Shown here in pieces: positions 8,264 to 18,081 of a stretch of 64,000 nucleotides of DNA. The DNA is from Actinomycetospora lemnae (GTDB taxonomy: Bacteria; Actinomycetota; Actinomycetes; Mycobacteriales; Pseudonocardiaceae). The DNA lies in the NCBI RefSeq assembly GCF_028737315.1, contig NZ_JAQZAO010000002.1, positions 186,001-250,000 on the forward strand, in the 5' to 3' direction. A program made the translations under genes and the position numbers. The stretch's first letter is position 1. Every line of letters starts with the position of its first letter. The notes under the pieces were generated by a model. The model worked only from the letters and a program-made list of their open reading frames with translations. It was not told the origin of the DNA and made no database searches.

Positions 8264-10030
8264 TCACCGGTTCCGGGGGTCGGAGCCGGGCAGGTGCTCC
8301 TGTCCGGTGGCCCCTGCGGCGCTCTCGCCGATGCTCGGGGCGCCGCTGCCGGTGTGCGCCTCCATCCGCAGACGATCGGCCATGTGCGGGTAGTGCAGCT
8401 CGAACGCCGGGCGCTCGGAACGGATGCGGGGCAGGTCGGTGAAGTTGTGCCGCGGCGGCGGGCACGAGGTCGCCCACTCCAGCGAGTTGCCGTGACCCCA
8501 CGGGTCGTCGACCTCCACCGGCCGGCCGAAGCGGTAGCTGTGGAACACGTTCCAGAGGAAGGGCAGCGTCGAGGCGCCCAGGATGAACGCGCCGATCGTC
8601 GAGATCGTGTTCAGCAGCGTGAAGCCGTCGGTCCCGAGGTAGTCGGCGTAGCGGCGCGGCATGCCCTCGTTGCCCAGCCAGTGCTGCACCAGGAACGTCA
8701 GGTGGAACCCGATGAACGTCAGCCAGAAGTGGACCTTGCCGATGCGCTCGTCCATCATCCGGCCGGTCATCTTCGGGAACCAGAAGTAGATGCCGGCGTA
8801 GGTGGCGAACACGATCGTGCCGAACAGCACGTAGTGGAAGTGCGCCACCACGAAGTACGAGTCGGACACGTGGAAGTCCAGCGGCGGGCTGGCGAGCAGC
8901 ACGCCGGTGAGGCCACCGAACAGGAACGTCACCAGGAAGCCGATCGAGAACAGCATCGGCGTCTCGAACGTCAGCTGGCCGCGCCACATCGTGCCGATCC
9001 AGTTGAAGAACTTGATGCCGGTCGGCACGGCGATGAGGTAGGTCGTGAAGGCGAAGAACGGCAGCAGCACGGCCCCGGTGGCGAACATGTGGTGTGCCCA
9101 CACGGCCACCGACAGCGCCCCGATCGCCACGGTGGCGAACACGAGCGTCTTGTAGCCGAAGATCGGCTTGCGGCTGAACACCGGGAAGACCTCGGTGACG
9201 ATGCCGAAGAACGGCAGCGCCACGATGTAGACCTCGGGGTGCCCGAAGAACCAGAACAGGTGCTGCCACAGGATCGCCCCACCGTGCTCGGGCGCGAAGA
9301 GCTGCGCGCCCAGGTGCCGATCGGCCTCCAGGCCGAGCAGTGCGGCCGTGAGGATCGGGAACACCATCAGCACCAGGATGACCGTCACCAGGATGTTCCA
9401 GGTGAAGATCGGCATCCGGAACATGGTCATGCCCGGGGCGCGCAGACAGACGATGGTCGTCACGAAGTTGACGCCACCGAGGATGGTGCCGAGACCGGCG
9501 ACGACCAGACCGAGCAGCCACAGGTCGGCGCCGAGGCCCGGCGAGTGCACGACGTCCGAGAGCGGCGTGTAGGCGAACCAGCCGAAGGCGGCCGCGCCGT
9601 CCGGGGTGAAGAAGCCGAAGAGGACGATGGACCCGCCGAAGAGGAACAGCCAGTACGAGAAGGCGTTCAACCGCGGGAACGCCACGTCGGGCGCCCCGAT
9701 CTGGAGCGGCACGATGTAGTTGGCGAACCCGAACAGGATCGGTGTGGCGTAGAGCAGCAGCATGATCGTGCCGTGCATGGTGAACAGCTGGTTGTACTGG
9801 TCCACCGACAGGATCTGCAGCCCCGGCTGCGCCAGCTCGGCGCGCATGAGCAGCGCCATGAGCCCGCCGATCAGGAAGAACCCGAACGACGTGACGAGGT
9901 ACAGGATCGCGATGTCCTTCGGGTCCGTCGTCCGCAGGTAGTGCGCGAACCCCGACCCGCGCTTCGCCTCCCGCGCCGGGTACGGCGTGGTGACGATGGG
10001 TGTGGGTACGTCGCGAGGGATGGTCGACAT
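8264..10030 (-). CDS. ctaD: Cytochrome c oxidase subunit I (aa3 type)
   Basis: The 588-residue catalytic subunit of the haem-copper oxidase, with about 12 membrane helices. It shows the low-spin haem ligand region [10 protein letters not shown], the FGHPEVYI motif with the His-Tyr cross-link of Cu-B, the WAHHMFATG pair of copper ligands, the K-channel [11 protein letters not shown] and the haem a3/a ligands in AHFHYVLFG. The C-terminal 50 residues form a hydrophilic tail ending in Gly/Ser/Ala-rich sequence. ATG at 10030 has GAGGAG about ten bases upstream. Other oxidase subunits are not in the window, as is common in actinobacteria where ctaD stands alone. It converges with gabD, nine bases apart. 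Confidence 0.97.
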   Translation of the reverse strand: MSTIPRDVPTPIVTTPYPAREAKRGSGFAHYLRTTDPKDIAILYLVTSFGFFLIGGLMALLMRAELAQPGLQILSVDQYNQLFTMHGTIMLLLYATPILFGFANYIVPLQIGAPDVAFPRLNAFSYWLFLFGGSIVLFGFFTPDGAAAFGWFAYTPLSDVVHSPGLGADLWLLGLVVAGLGTILGGVNFVTTIVCLRAPGMTMFRMPIFTWNILVTVILVLMVFPILTAALLGLEADRHLGAQLFAPEHGGAILWQHLFWFFGHPEVYIVALPFFGIVTEVFPVFSRKPIFGYKTLVFATVAIGALSVAVWAHHMFATGAVLLPFFAFTTYLIAVPTGIKFFNWIGTMWRGQLTFETPMLFSIGFLVTFLFGGLTGVLLASPPLDFHVSDSYFVVAHFHYVLFGTIVFATYAGIYFWFPKMTGRMMDERIGKVHFWLTFIGFHLTFLVQHWLGNEGMPRRYADYLGTDGFTLLNTISTIGAFILGASTLPFLWNVFHSYRFGRPVEVDDPWGHGNSLEWATSCPPPRHNFTDLPRIRSERPAFELHYPHMADRLRMEAHTGSGAPSIGESAAGATGQEHLPGSDPRNR

Positions 10031-10092
10031 GGTCGACAGAGCTCCTCGGTTCCGGGCGTTCGGATACGAGGTGTGGAAGTGGTCCACGTCAC

Positions 10093-10098
10093 ACGGTA
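10093..10098 (-). promoter_or_regulatory. Possible -10 element of ctaD
   Basis: TACCGT, read on the minus strand, fits the actinobacterial TAnnnT -10 pattern and lies about 63 bases upstream of the ctaD start. No convincing -35 is visible. Confidence 0.3.
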
Positions 10099-10161
10099 GG
10101 AGCGGTCCCGCACGGCGGCAAGAGGGCCGGTGTCGGCGACACGGCGACCGCGAGGGGTGCC

Positions 10162-11214
10162 TCACGGCCTCCCGGAGACGTGCCACAGGTCGCCCACCAG
10201 GTGCTCGCCGTCGAGGCGGTGGGGCGCGGGGGTGTCGTGTAGGACGAGCAGGCCCTCCGGCAGGGCGGCCAGCCCCTCGGGCCGGTCGCAGCCCCGCCCG
10301 ACCGCGACCTCGGTGACCAGCGTCAGCTCCTCGGCCCGGGTCGCCGGCGGCAGCGGTCCCGCCGCGCCGCCGGGCAGGCGCAGCACGCGGGCCGGGCCGT
10401 CGAGCACCATCGTCGGCCCCGCCAGCACGAGCAGGTCGTCGCCGTCGCGGGCGAGGTCGCGCACCCCGAGGCCCTCGAGGTCCACGAAGTGCTTGGTCAC
10501 GCCGTCGAGCGCGAGCTCGGCCCCGTCGGCGTGCACCGCGACCTCGAGCAGCACCGCCCAGCCGCGCAGCACCGGGCCCCGCAAGCCGAGCACCACGCCC
10601 CCGCCGGCCGACGCGTCCCGCACGGCGAGGCCCTCGACGTCGAACCCGTTGTCCTTGCCCGGGATGCCGAGGAACGGGCCGAGGTGCTCGTCGTGCGCCA
10701 GCGCGCCCCACAGACCCCGCTTGCCCGACGGCAGGCGCGCCGCCACTCCGAGCCCGCGCACCTCCTCCCCCGCCGGGACCGTCACGCATCCGTCCGGTCC
10801 CTCGCGCAGCGGGAGCCGGGCCAGCACGCGGCGCGACTTCTCCGGCGACACCCGCGCGAGCCGCTCCCCGATCTCGTCGAGCGGGGTCTCCGGCCTGACC
10901 CGCCGGCGCTTGGCGCTGTGCGACCCGGCGACCCACAGGCACCCGTCGACCACGTCGAGACCCTCGGCGTCGACCTCGTCCTCGGGCGTGCCGCGCAGCC
11001 CGACCGCGTCGTGGAGCGGGACCTCCTGCGGGTCCTCCCAGTCCAACGAGCCGCCGGGAACGCGGCGCAGCCGCAGGAGCGAGGAGCCCTCGTCCGGCGC
11101 GAGGAACATCGTGTCGCCGACGACGGCCACGCCCGAGAGGTCGAGGCCGGCGGTCGGGGCGTGCGCGCCGAGGTGGAGGCGGACGGGGATCGGGTCGCTC
11201 ACGGTCTCGGCCAC
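10162..11214 (-). CDS. DUF3616 domain-containing protein
   Basis: A 350-residue protein with repeated beta-propeller-like strands ([67 protein letters not shown]). The SHSAKRRR motif near residue 100 and the DVEGLAV core are typical of DUF3616, which relates to esterase-like/phytase-like propellers. No signal peptide is visible, so it is probably cytoplasmic. Substrate unknown. GTG at 11214 gives the full frame; a second GTG twelve bases downstream is equally plausible. It lies head-to-tail with the lipoprotein gene upstream (21 bases) but its regulation cannot be read. Confidence 0.75.
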   Translation of the reverse strand: MAETVSDPIPVRLHLGAHAPTAGLDLSGVAVVGDTMFLAPDEGSSLLRLRRVPGGSLDWEDPQEVPLHDAVGLRGTPEDEVDAEGLDVVDGCLWVAGSHSAKRRRVRPETPLDEIGERLARVSPEKSRRVLARLPLREGPDGCVTVPAGEEVRGLGVAARLPSGKRGLWGALAHDEHLGPFLGIPGKDNGFDVEGLAVRDASAGGGVVLGLRGPVLRGWAVLLEVAVHADGAELALDGVTKHFVDLEGLGVRDLARDGDDLLVLAGPTMVLDGPARVLRLPGGAAGPLPPATRAEELTLVTEVAVGRGCDRPEGLAALPEGLLVLHDTPAPHRLDGEHLVGDLWHVSGRP

Positions 11215-11235
11215 CCCCCGATCATCGCCGCCCGC

Positions 11236-11673
11236 TCACCGCCGACGGAAGGTGAACACGGCGGTTCGGCCGTCCGACGACTCGAGGCGCACCGTCGACC
11301 CGTCCTCGACGAACGTCCCACCCTGCTGGACGCGGGTCACGCGGCCGTCGTCCTCGACGTCCACCCAGCCCGGGCCCATCGCGGTGACCCCGAAGTCCAC
11401 CCCGTCGTTGTCCCGCGGCGGCCGGCGCTTCGTGCTGCGGGCCGAGCGCGTCGACTGGTTCGCGTCCGGCTGGTCCACCTCCACCGGTGCGCCGGTGACC
11501 GTCGCCCGGCAGTCGGCGCCGCGGCAGCTCACCGAAGTGCTCGAGCCGCCGCTGCACCCGGCGAGCAGGCCGCCCGCGACGAGCGCGACGGCGAGCGCGC
11601 CGAGCACCGGGCGGCGCGTCGCGGCGTGCCGGCTCGTGGCGGGCAGGGTGGTCTCGGGGGGCAGGGCAGGCAC
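11236..11673 (-). CDS. Small lipoprotein
   Basis: A 145-residue secreted lipoprotein. A basic n-region is followed by a hydrophobic core and the lipobox LLAGC, placing the acylated Cys near residue 38. The mature part contains two adjacent cysteines in SCRGADCRA and short beta-like segments ending in GRTAVFTFRRR. The pattern resembles small mycobacterial Lpp/Lpr proteins, but no named family was recognised. GTG at 11673 is preferred to an upstream extension because GAGGTG stands just before it and the signal peptide then has a normal length. Confidence 0.7.
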   Translation of the reverse strand: MPALPPETTLPATSRHAATRRPVLGALAVALVAGGLLAGCSGGSSTSVSCRGADCRATVTGAPVEVDQPDANQSTRSARSTKRRPPRDNDGVDFGVTAMGPGWVDVEDDGRVTRVQQGGTFVEDGSTVRLESSDGRTAVFTFRRR

Positions 11674-11896
11674 GGCGCACCTCGTCGTCGCTCGGCTGGG
11701 GATGATCTCGCCGCGTCTGACGTCCGGGCCACGACGGAATGTTCCGGTGACTTTCCGGGAAGATGCGCACCGTCGCTCACTCGGCGCGCCGGTCGTCGGG
11801 CCAGGCTCATCGCGTGGAGCGCGCACCGGCTCGAGGAGGCACCGGACGGCGGGGAGCACTGACCCGGACCACGGGCCCGGGACGAACCCCGCGACG

Positions 11897-12679
11897 TCAG
11901 CCGAGGACGCGCTCCAGGACCGCGGCCATGTCCGCGGGCGCCCATCCGTGCTCCGCGCCGGGCACCTCGGCGCGCGCGGCGTCGGGCAGCGCCGCGACCA
12001 GCGCGTCGGCGGCCTCCACGAAGAACGGCCAGGCGGCGCTGCCGGTCAGCACGGTCGTGGGCACGGTGACGGCGCGCGGGAGCGTGCCGTCCGCCAGCGC
12101 GTCGGCGGCCCACGCCAGCGCCTCGGCGTCGGCGGCGGTGGTGGGGGCGAGGCGGAGGTAGCGATCGCGGTCGGGGCCCGCGAGCATCTCGTCGAGCCAC
12201 CCCGGCGGCATGCCCTCCATCGCGAACCGCAGGACCGCCTCGGGGTCGCCGGCCGCTCCGCGCTCGACGATGCCGGCGTGCCAGGCCCGGGCGTCGTCAC
12301 CGCCGGCCGTCCCCAGCGGCACCTCCCACAGCACCAGCCGGTCGACCCCGGCCAGCTGCGCCGCGGCGGCCAGCGCGATCGCCCCGCCCGACGAGCTGCC
12401 GTAGAGCGCCGCACGCCCGCCGACCTCGTCGACCAGCGCGGAGATCGCCGCGACCTCGCCGGCCAGCGAGAACGGGGCCTCGCCGCCGGAGTCGCCGCGC
12501 CCGGGCCGGTCGTGGTGCACGACGTCGAAGCCCCGGCCGGCGAGCTCCGTGGTCAGCGCGCGGGTGGCCGTGTCGGTCGCGCGCATCTGCCCCAGCCCAC
12601 CGACCAGCACCAGCGGGCGCCCGCCCGACCCCTCGCGGTCGTAGGCGATCCGCCGGCCGTCGTCGGTGCGGACGTACAC
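11897..12679 (-). CDS. Alpha/beta hydrolase
   Basis: A 260-residue single-domain alpha/beta hydrolase. The oxyanion region is LVLVGGLGQM, strand and turn follow in HHDRPGRGDSG, and the nucleophile elbow is YGSSSGGAIAL (central Ser of S-S-S-G-G). The catalytic His is in GAEHGWAP near the C-terminus, and an acid probably lies on the strand before it. Substrate unknown; esterase, lipase or haloperoxidase-like activities are all possible. The GTG start at 12677-12679 lies one base beyond the gltX stop on the same strand, so the two genes are probably co-transcribed. Confidence 0.8.
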   Translation of the reverse strand: MYVRTDDGRRIAYDREGSGGRPLVLVGGLGQMRATDTATRALTTELAGRGFDVVHHDRPGRGDSGGEAPFSLAGEVAAISALVDEVGGRAALYGSSSGGAIALAAAAQLAGVDRLVLWEVPLGTAGGDDARAWHAGIVERGAAGDPEAVLRFAMEGMPPGWLDEMLAGPDRDRYLRLAPTTAADAEALAWAADALADGTLPRAVTVPTTVLTGSAAWPFFVEAADALVAALPDAARAEVPGAEHGWAPADMAAVLERVLG

Positions 12680-12680
12680 G

Positions 12681-14360
12681 TCAGCCCGCCAGGGCCCGCA
12701 GGCGCCGGACGACCTCGTCGGCGCCGAGTGCCCGGGTGACCTCGTAGAGGTCGGGGCTGCGCTGCGCGCCGGTGATCGCGACGCGGGCGACGTTGGCGGC
12801 GTCGCGCAGCATGCCCGGGTAGGCGTCGGGGTCCTTCTTGTACGTCTTCGGGTTCGGCGCGAAGCCGTGCCGGTTCGCCAGGTCACGGATCTGCTGGAAC
12901 CAGGTCGGCTGGTCGCCCTCGTGGACGTAGGTGTCGGCGAGGTCGGCGGCGACGGCCCGGACCAGGGCCGGGTCCAGGCCGCCGAAGCGCTCGTCGGCCG
13001 GGTCGGTGACGTCGGTGAACAGCTCGGGGAAGAAGAAGCCGTACGCCTCGCGGAAGTCCGACCACTTCGCGAGGTCCTTGCGCGGGTTCTCGACGCCGAC
13101 CCGCTCGACGTCGATCGCCGCGGCCGCCAGCTCCGGGTTCGCGTCGAGCACCTTGACGACCTCGGGGTCGTACTCCGCGGCCCACGCCCGCACGCCGGCG
13201 AGGACGTCCGGGCCGGGGAGCGTCGCGATGTGGTCGGCGGAGATGTCGCTGAGCTTCACCGTGTCGACCAGCGGTCCGGCGAGCCCGAACTCGTCGAGGC
13301 GCAGTGGCGTCGCCAGCGCCTCGGGCAGCGGCACCTCCGCCAGCCGCGGGTTCGCCAGCCCGCGCAGGTAGTACTGCACGGCGGGCACGGGGTAGCCGGC
13401 CTCGAGGTAGAAGTCGACCGACGCCTCGGCGTCCTTGCGCTTGGAGAGCTTGCGCTTCGACCCACCCTCCTGCTTCATCAGCGGCGCGAGGTGGGCGTAG
13501 TCGACGGGCTCGAACCCGAGCGCGGCGAAGAGCTGGCGGTGCACCGGCACCGACGAGAGCCACTCCTCGGTACGCACCACGAGGGTGGTGCGCATGAGGT
13601 GGTCGTCGACGGCGTGCGCGAAGTGGTAGGTCGGCAGCCGCACGGGGTTGTCCGACGACTTGAGGATGACCACGTCGTTGTGGTTGTCCTCCATCTCGAC
13701 CCGGCCCCGCAGGCGGTCGGAGAACGCGAACCGCTCCCCCACCACGCCGTCGGACCGGAACCGCGCGACCCACGGCTTGCCCTCGTCCAGCGCCGCGCGG
13801 ACGTCGTCCTCGCTCGCGTCGCGCCACGGCGCCCAGCGGCCGTAGTAGCCGGTCGGGAGCTTGAGCGTCCGCTGCGCGTCGGAGATCGCGGCGAGCTCGT
13901 CCTTGGTGGCGAAGTCGGGGTAGGCCTTCCCCTGGCGCATGAGCTCGCGCACGTAGGTCTGGTAGATCGCCGCGCGCGCCGACTGGTGGTACGGCCCGTA
14001 GTCGCCGCGCGGCGCCGGCAGGGCCCCGATCTCCAGGTCGCCCTCGTCGGGCACCAGGTCGAACGCCTCGAACGCGCGCCGGAACTGCTCGTCAGCGCCC
14101 GCCACCTCGCGGCTCTGGTCGGTGTCCTCGATGCGCAGGACGTAGACGCCGCCCGTCGAGTGCGCGAGGTCGCGCGACACCATCGCCGTGTAGAGACCCC
14201 CGACGTGCACGAACCCCGTGGGGCTCGGGCCGAAGCGGGTGACCAGCCCCGGCTGACCGTCCCGCCCGCCCAGGTCGCGCGGCGGGTAGCGCTCCTCGAG
14301 CTCGGCGGGCTCGGGCAGGTCGTCCGGGAACAGGCCGTCGACGAGGGCGCGGTCCAGCAT
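12681..14360 (-). CDS. gltX: Glutamate-tRNA ligase, divergent class
   Basis: A 559-residue class I aminoacyl-tRNA synthetase that charges tRNA-Glu. The HIGH-type motif is in PSPTGFVHVGGLY near residue 52, RIEDTD follows near 75, and KRKLSKRKD is the KMSKS equivalent. Unlike the usual actinobacterial enzyme it begins with a helical extension of about 38 residues (LPEPAELEERYPPRDL) and the core motif spacing differs; it looks like the GluRS type I associate with clostridia and some other phyla. Whether it is the only GluRS of this genome cannot be seen. It overlaps nothing upstream and precedes the hydrolase by one base. Confidence 0.85.
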   Translation of the reverse strand: MLDRALVDGLFPDDLPEPAELEERYPPRDLGGRDGQPGLVTRFGPSPTGFVHVGGLYTAMVSRDLAHSTGGVYVLRIEDTDQSREVAGADEQFRRAFEAFDLVPDEGDLEIGALPAPRGDYGPYHQSARAAIYQTYVRELMRQGKAYPDFATKDELAAISDAQRTLKLPTGYYGRWAPWRDASEDDVRAALDEGKPWVARFRSDGVVGERFAFSDRLRGRVEMEDNHNDVVILKSSDNPVRLPTYHFAHAVDDHLMRTTLVVRTEEWLSSVPVHRQLFAALGFEPVDYAHLAPLMKQEGGSKRKLSKRKDAEASVDFYLEAGYPVPAVQYYLRGLANPRLAEVPLPEALATPLRLDEFGLAGPLVDTVKLSDISADHIATLPGPDVLAGVRAWAAEYDPEVVKVLDANPELAAAAIDVERVGVENPRKDLAKWSDFREAYGFFFPELFTDVTDPADERFGGLDPALVRAVAADLADTYVHEGDQPTWFQQIRDLANRHGFAPNPKTYKKDPDAYPGMLRDAANVARVAITGAQRSPDLYEVTRALGADEVVRRLRALAG

Positions 14361-14388
14361 GCCCCCAATCTACGAGGTGGGCTCCGGC

Positions 14389-15564
14389 TCAGCGGGTGTC
14401 GGTCTGCCCGTCGCCGGTGGCGTGGCGACCGGCACCGTTCGACTCCGGCTCGGCGATCGCCGCGTCGGCGTGCTGCTCGGCGGCCGCGACGACCTTGGCG
14501 ATCTCCGGGTCGGTGCTGGTGTCGAACCAGTCGGCGACGTCGGCGTCGTCCGCCCCGGGGCGCGACGCCGTGGTGCCGTCGTCGGGCGAGGGCTGGTAGC
14601 GGAAGACGCCGTCCTCGCCGGGCGCCCCGAGCATGCGGGTGAAGCCCTCGAGGGCCTTGCCGAAGTCGCTCGGCACCATCCAGACCTTGTTCGCCTCGCC
14701 CTGCGCCATCTGCGGCAGCGTCTGGAGGTACTGGTAGGCGAGCAGCTCCGGCGTCGGGCGCCCGGCCTTGATCGCCGCGAAGGTCTTCTCGATGGCCTTC
14801 GCCTCGCCCTGGGCCTGGTAGTACTGCGCGGCCCGCTCGCCCTGGGCGCGCAGCATCGTCGACTGCCGGTCGGCCTCGGCCTCGAGGATCGCCGCCTGCT
14901 TGGCGCCCTCCGCCGAGAGGATGGCGGCCTGCTTGTTGCCCTGCGCCTCGGCGATCGCGGCCTCGCGGTGGCCCTCGGCGGTGAGGATCATCGCCCGCTT
15001 CTCGCGGTCGGCCTTCATCTGCCGCTCCATCGAGTCCTGGATCGACGGCGGCGGGTCGATGGCCTTGAGCTCGACGCGTACCACGCGCAGCCCCCACGGC
15101 CCGGTGGCGTCGTCGAGGGCCCGGCGCAGGCGCGAGTTGATCGTCTCGCGGGACGTCAGCGCCTCCTCCAGGCTCATGCCGCCGACGACGTCGCGCAGCG
15201 TCGTCGTGGTGAGCTGCTGGACGCCGTTGATGTAGTCGGAGATCTCGTAGACGGCGTCGCGCGGCACGGTGACCTGGTAGTACACGACGGTGTCGATCGA
15301 CACCGTCAGGTTGTCCTGGGTGATCACCGGCTGCGGCGGGAACGAGACGACCTGCTCCCAGAGCGCCACGCGCTCCCGGATGCGGTCGATGAACGGCAGC
15401 AGGAACGTCAGGCCCGGCGCCGCGGTGCGCTGGTAGCGCCCGAGCCGCTCGATGACCGCGGCCTCGGCCTGGCGGACGACCGTGATGCTCTTGACCACCG
15501 CCGTGATGATGAGGATCAGCGCGGCCGCGATGGCCACGTACAGCACGAGCGTGACGGGTTCCAT
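14389..15564 (-). CDS. SPFH/band-7 domain membrane protein (stomatin/QmcA type)
   Basis: A 391-residue protein with an N-terminal membrane helix (residues 5-25), then the SPFH domain starting VVRQAEAAVIERLGRYQR and containing SFPPQPVITQDNLTVSID. A long Ala/Glu-rich coiled coil (about residues 200-260, with AEGHREAAIAEAQGNKQAA) drives oligomerisation, and the tail is Asp/Ser-rich and disordered. Stomatin-like proteins form large membrane cages and partner NfeD proteins. Its ATG overlaps the stop of the NfeD gene upstream (TGATG), so the pair is coupled. The same NfeD-SPFH pair follows the DUF3097 gene in mycobacteria. Confidence 0.9.
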   Translation of the reverse strand: MEPVTLVLYVAIAAALILIITAVVKSITVVRQAEAAVIERLGRYQRTAAPGLTFLLPFIDRIRERVALWEQVVSFPPQPVITQDNLTVSIDTVVYYQVTVPRDAVYEISDYINGVQQLTTTTLRDVVGGMSLEEALTSRETINSRLRRALDDATGPWGLRVVRVELKAIDPPPSIQDSMERQMKADREKRAMILTAEGHREAAIAEAQGNKQAAILSAEGAKQAAILEAEADRQSTMLRAQGERAAQYYQAQGEAKAIEKTFAAIKAGRPTPELLAYQYLQTLPQMAQGEANKVWMVPSDFGKALEGFTRMLGAPGEDGVFRYQPSPDDGTTASRPGADDADVADWFDTSTDPEIAKVVAAAEQHADAAIAEPESNGAGRHATGDGQTDTR

Positions 15565-16097
15565 CAGCTCTCTCCCTGCAGGGGCGGGCGGGACGGGTGG
15601 GCCGAGGGGTCGGCGCCGGTCGGGTCGGAGCCGGACGGGCCGGTGCCCGTGACCACGGCGGTCGCCCCGCGGATGTCGACGACGACCACGGCGGCGCCGG
15701 GGCGCAGCGCGGCGTCGTCGTGCAGCGCGGTGGCGGTCCAGAGCGCGCCGCCGATGCGCACGGTGCCGGCGTCACCCGGCGTGATGGCCTCGACGACCTC
15801 GGCCTGCGTGCCGAGCAGCGCCTGGGGACCGGCGTTGACGGTGCCGTCGGCCGTGTCGGTGCGCACCCGGCGCTGTAGTGCGGGGCGGGCGAGCAGGATC
15901 AGCACCAGCGACGACAGCCCGAACACGGCGACGTCGACCCCGAGCGGGGCGCCGAGCGCGGAGGCCCCGGCGGTGACGAGCGCGGCGAGCCCGAGCATGA
16001 GCAGCACGAAGGTGCCGGTCACGAGCTCGACCGCGACGAGCACCACCCCCGCGATCGCCCACAGCAGCGGGATCACACTGCTGAGTGTGCCAGACAC
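15564..16097 (-). CDS. NfeD family membrane protein
   Basis: A 177-residue NfeD of the short type, without the N-terminal ClpP-like protease domain. Three to four membrane helices occupy residues 5-90 (PLLWAIAGVVLVAVELVTGT). An OB-fold of the NfeD C-terminal type follows, with LLGTQAEVVEAITPGDAGTV and RIGGALWTATA. The protein partners the SPFH scaffold encoded directly downstream and probably acts in membrane-domain quality control. GTG at 16097 or the adjacent GTG at 16100 are possible starts, both with a weak GGACGA site. The DUF3097 gene ends 20 bases upstream, suggesting one transcript. Confidence 0.85.
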   Translation of the reverse strand: MSGTLSSVIPLLWAIAGVVLVAVELVTGTFVLLMLGLAALVTAGASALGAPLGVDVAVFGLSSLVLILLARPALQRRVRTDTADGTVNAGPQALLGTQAEVVEAITPGDAGTVRIGGALWTATALHDDAALRPGAAVVVVDIRGATAVVTGTGPSGSDPTGADPSAHPSRPPLQGES

Positions 16098-16117
16098 CAC
16101 TCGTCCGACGGGCCGAT

Positions 16118-17041
16118 TCAGGCACCCACGGTGACGAAGTCGATCAATTGCTCCATCGCGGTGATCAGGGGCGTCTCGAGGTCGGTCCACGTCGACACCG
16201 ACGACAGCACCCGGCGCGCCCCGGCCCGCTCGTCGCCCCAGCCCAGCGCCTCGCACACGCCGCGCTTCCACTCGATGCCGCGCGGGATCGTCGGCCACGC
16301 CTCGATCCCGACCGTCCGCGGCTTCACGGCCTCCCAGATGTCGATGTACGGGTGCCCGAGCACCAGCACGTGGGCGGCCGCGGGCCCGAGGTCGCGGCGC
16401 AGGCCCTCGGCGATCCGCGACTCCTTCGACCCGGTCACCAGGTGGTCCACGAGCACCCCGAGACGCCGGTCCGGCCCCGGCCCGAACTCGCGCGCGGCCT
16501 CCACCAGCACGTCGGCGCCGTGCAGGGGTTCGACGACGACGCCCTCGACGCGCAGGTCGTGACCCCAGACCCGCTCGACGATCTCCGCGTCGTGCAGGCC
16601 CTCCACCCAGATGCGGTGCGGGAGCGCCGTGCGCGCGCGGACGTTCTCGACCCGCCGCGACCCCGACGCCGACCGCTGCTGCGTCGCGGCCTTCTCCGGG
16701 CCCGCCGCGCGCTGCGGCGGCACGAGCGTCGCCGGACGGCCCTCGTGCAGGAACGCGGCGGGCTTGTTGGGGAACAGCCGGCGACGACCGGCGGCGTCCT
16801 CCAGCACGACCTCGCGGACGTCGGCCCGGATCACCGCCCCGCAGAAGGTCTCGGCGGCGTCCTCGACGACCAGCCCGGGCTCGGCGACCACCGAGACCAC
16901 CTCGCGCGCGGGCTTGTGCGGCGCGAGCCCCGGCAGCCCGCCGGTGCGCCCGGCCCCGGACGAGGGCGACCCGCCCCGCCCCGGCACGCGCACGGCGCCG
17001 CCGGTCGTGCGGAATCCGGCGTCCCCGGTGGAGCCGTGCAT
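16118..17041 (-). CDS. DUF3097 domain-containing protein
   Basis: A conserved actinobacterial protein of about 307 residues. The N-terminal part carries a small beta-barrel-like region (REVVLEDAAGRRRLFPNKPAAFL). The C-terminal two thirds resemble a Toprim-like nucleotide fold: IWVEGLHDAEIVERVWG, GVLVDHLVTGSKESRIAEGL and VLVLGHPYIDIWEAV. Those acidic and lysine positions fit Toprim-type catalytic centres, but no activity is established. ATG at 17041 is used here; GTG at 17065 would add eight residues. The position upstream of NfeD and SPFH matches what I recall of the Mycobacterium Rv1486c locus. Confidence 0.85.
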   Translation of the reverse strand: MHGSTGDAGFRTTGGAVRVPGRGGSPSSGAGRTGGLPGLAPHKPAREVVSVVAEPGLVVEDAAETFCGAVIRADVREVVLEDAAGRRRLFPNKPAAFLHEGRPATLVPPQRAAGPEKAATQQRSASGSRRVENVRARTALPHRIWVEGLHDAEIVERVWGHDLRVEGVVVEPLHGADVLVEAAREFGPGPDRRLGVLVDHLVTGSKESRIAEGLRRDLGPAAAHVLVLGHPYIDIWEAVKPRTVGIEAWPTIPRGIEWKRGVCEALGWGDERAGARRVLSSVSTWTDLETPLITAMEQLIDFVTVGA

Positions 17042-17226
17042 GCCCCGGCCCTGCGTCCTCGCCACGGACGGCGACGCTAACGGTGCGTGGTGATCGTCCG
17101 GGGCCGACACGCCCGTGGGGGCGCGATCGACGAGCCCCGGCGCCTGCCGACCGTGCCCCTCGCGGCGACGTGGGGCACCGCCGACCTCGCCGGCTCCACC
17201 CGCGAGGTCCCGGTAGCGTTGATCGG

Positions 17227-18018
17227 GTGCCTTGTGCCAGTGCCTCCCTGGCCGTGTGGAGCGCGGCGTGGCTCGCCGGCCCGGTCGCGGCCGACGACGT
17301 CCTCGACGCGCTGACCCCGTGGTCCGAGGCCCACGACGTGGTCGCCGCGGACACGGCCGCCGCCGCGGTCACCGACCTGCCGACCCCGGACCGCGCGGGC
17401 ACCGGCCTCGCCGCCCTGCTCGTCCTCGCCCGCCGGCGGGTCGGTCCCCTGGGTCCCGACGCGCGCCTCGTCATGCCCGCGCCGGGCGACGTCCGCGGGC
17501 TGCCCGGCCCCGACGCGCTGCGCATCGCCGCGATGGAGGCCGGCGAGTGCGCGGTGCTGGCCGGCGCGGGGCTCGCCGCCGTCCCGTCCCCCGTCGCCGA
17601 CGGCGTGCTGCGCTGGACCGTGCACCTCGTCGACGACGTCCCGCCCGCCCCGCACCCGAGCCTGGCCGAGGCCGAGCACGACCTGCGCGGATCGGTGCGT
17701 GACGCCGCGGACACCCTCGCCGCCATGGACGTCGCCCGCCCCCGCGCCGGGGTGCGCGAGGAGATCGCCGACGCCCTGCGCCGCCGCCCCCGTCCGACCT
17801 GGCCGGCGGGCACCCCGGGGCGCCCGCTGCGGGTGCTCCAGCACGCCGACGAGGTCGAGGCGATCGTCGTCGCGGCCGCGGGGGACGACCCGGGCGGCGC
17901 CGTCTCGTCGTCCGCCACCCTCGCCCGCACCGACGCCCTGCGCCCGCTCGCCACGGCCGTGCGCGCGGCGCGGGTCGCGGCCGTCGCCGAGACCGTGCGG
18001 GCGCTCACCGCCGCCTGA
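17227..18018 (+). CDS. Conserved hypothetical protein
   Basis: A 263-residue, Ala-rich soluble protein without a signal peptide or membrane helix. It looks like an actinobacterial family with a RIAAMEAGECAVL core near residue 100 and a VRWTVHLVDDV-like strand, but I could not assign it. The GTG at 17227 stands about eight bases after a TAGCGT sequence that fits a -10 element, which suggests leaderless transcription; a longer frame opening near 17083 would overlap the divergent DUF3097 promoter. A strong hairpin terminator follows its stop. Confidence 0.65.
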   Translation: MPCASASLAVWSAAWLAGPVAADDVLDALTPWSEAHDVVAADTAAAAVTDLPTPDRAGTGLAALLVLARRRVGPLGPDARLVMPAPGDVRGLPGPDALRIAAMEAGECAVLAGAGLAAVPSPVADGVLRWTVHLVDDVPPAPHPSLAEAEHDLRGSVRDAADTLAAMDVARPRAGVREEIADALRRRPRPTWPAGTPGRPLRVLQHADEVEAIVVAAAGDDPGGAVSSSATLARTDALRPLATAVRAARVAAVAETVRALTAA

Positions 18019-18025
18019 CCGGGAA

Positions 18026-18070
18026 CGAGGGACGCCCCCGCCGCGACGTGCGCAGCGGGGGCGTCCCTCG
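18026..18070. terminator. Bidirectional hairpin terminator
   Basis: A perfect 16-bp stem (18026-18041 paired with 18055-18070) with a 13-base loop lies between two convergent genes. There is no U-tract, as is usual for actinobacteria. Confidence 0.8.
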
Positions 18071-18081
18071 GTCACCGTGGA

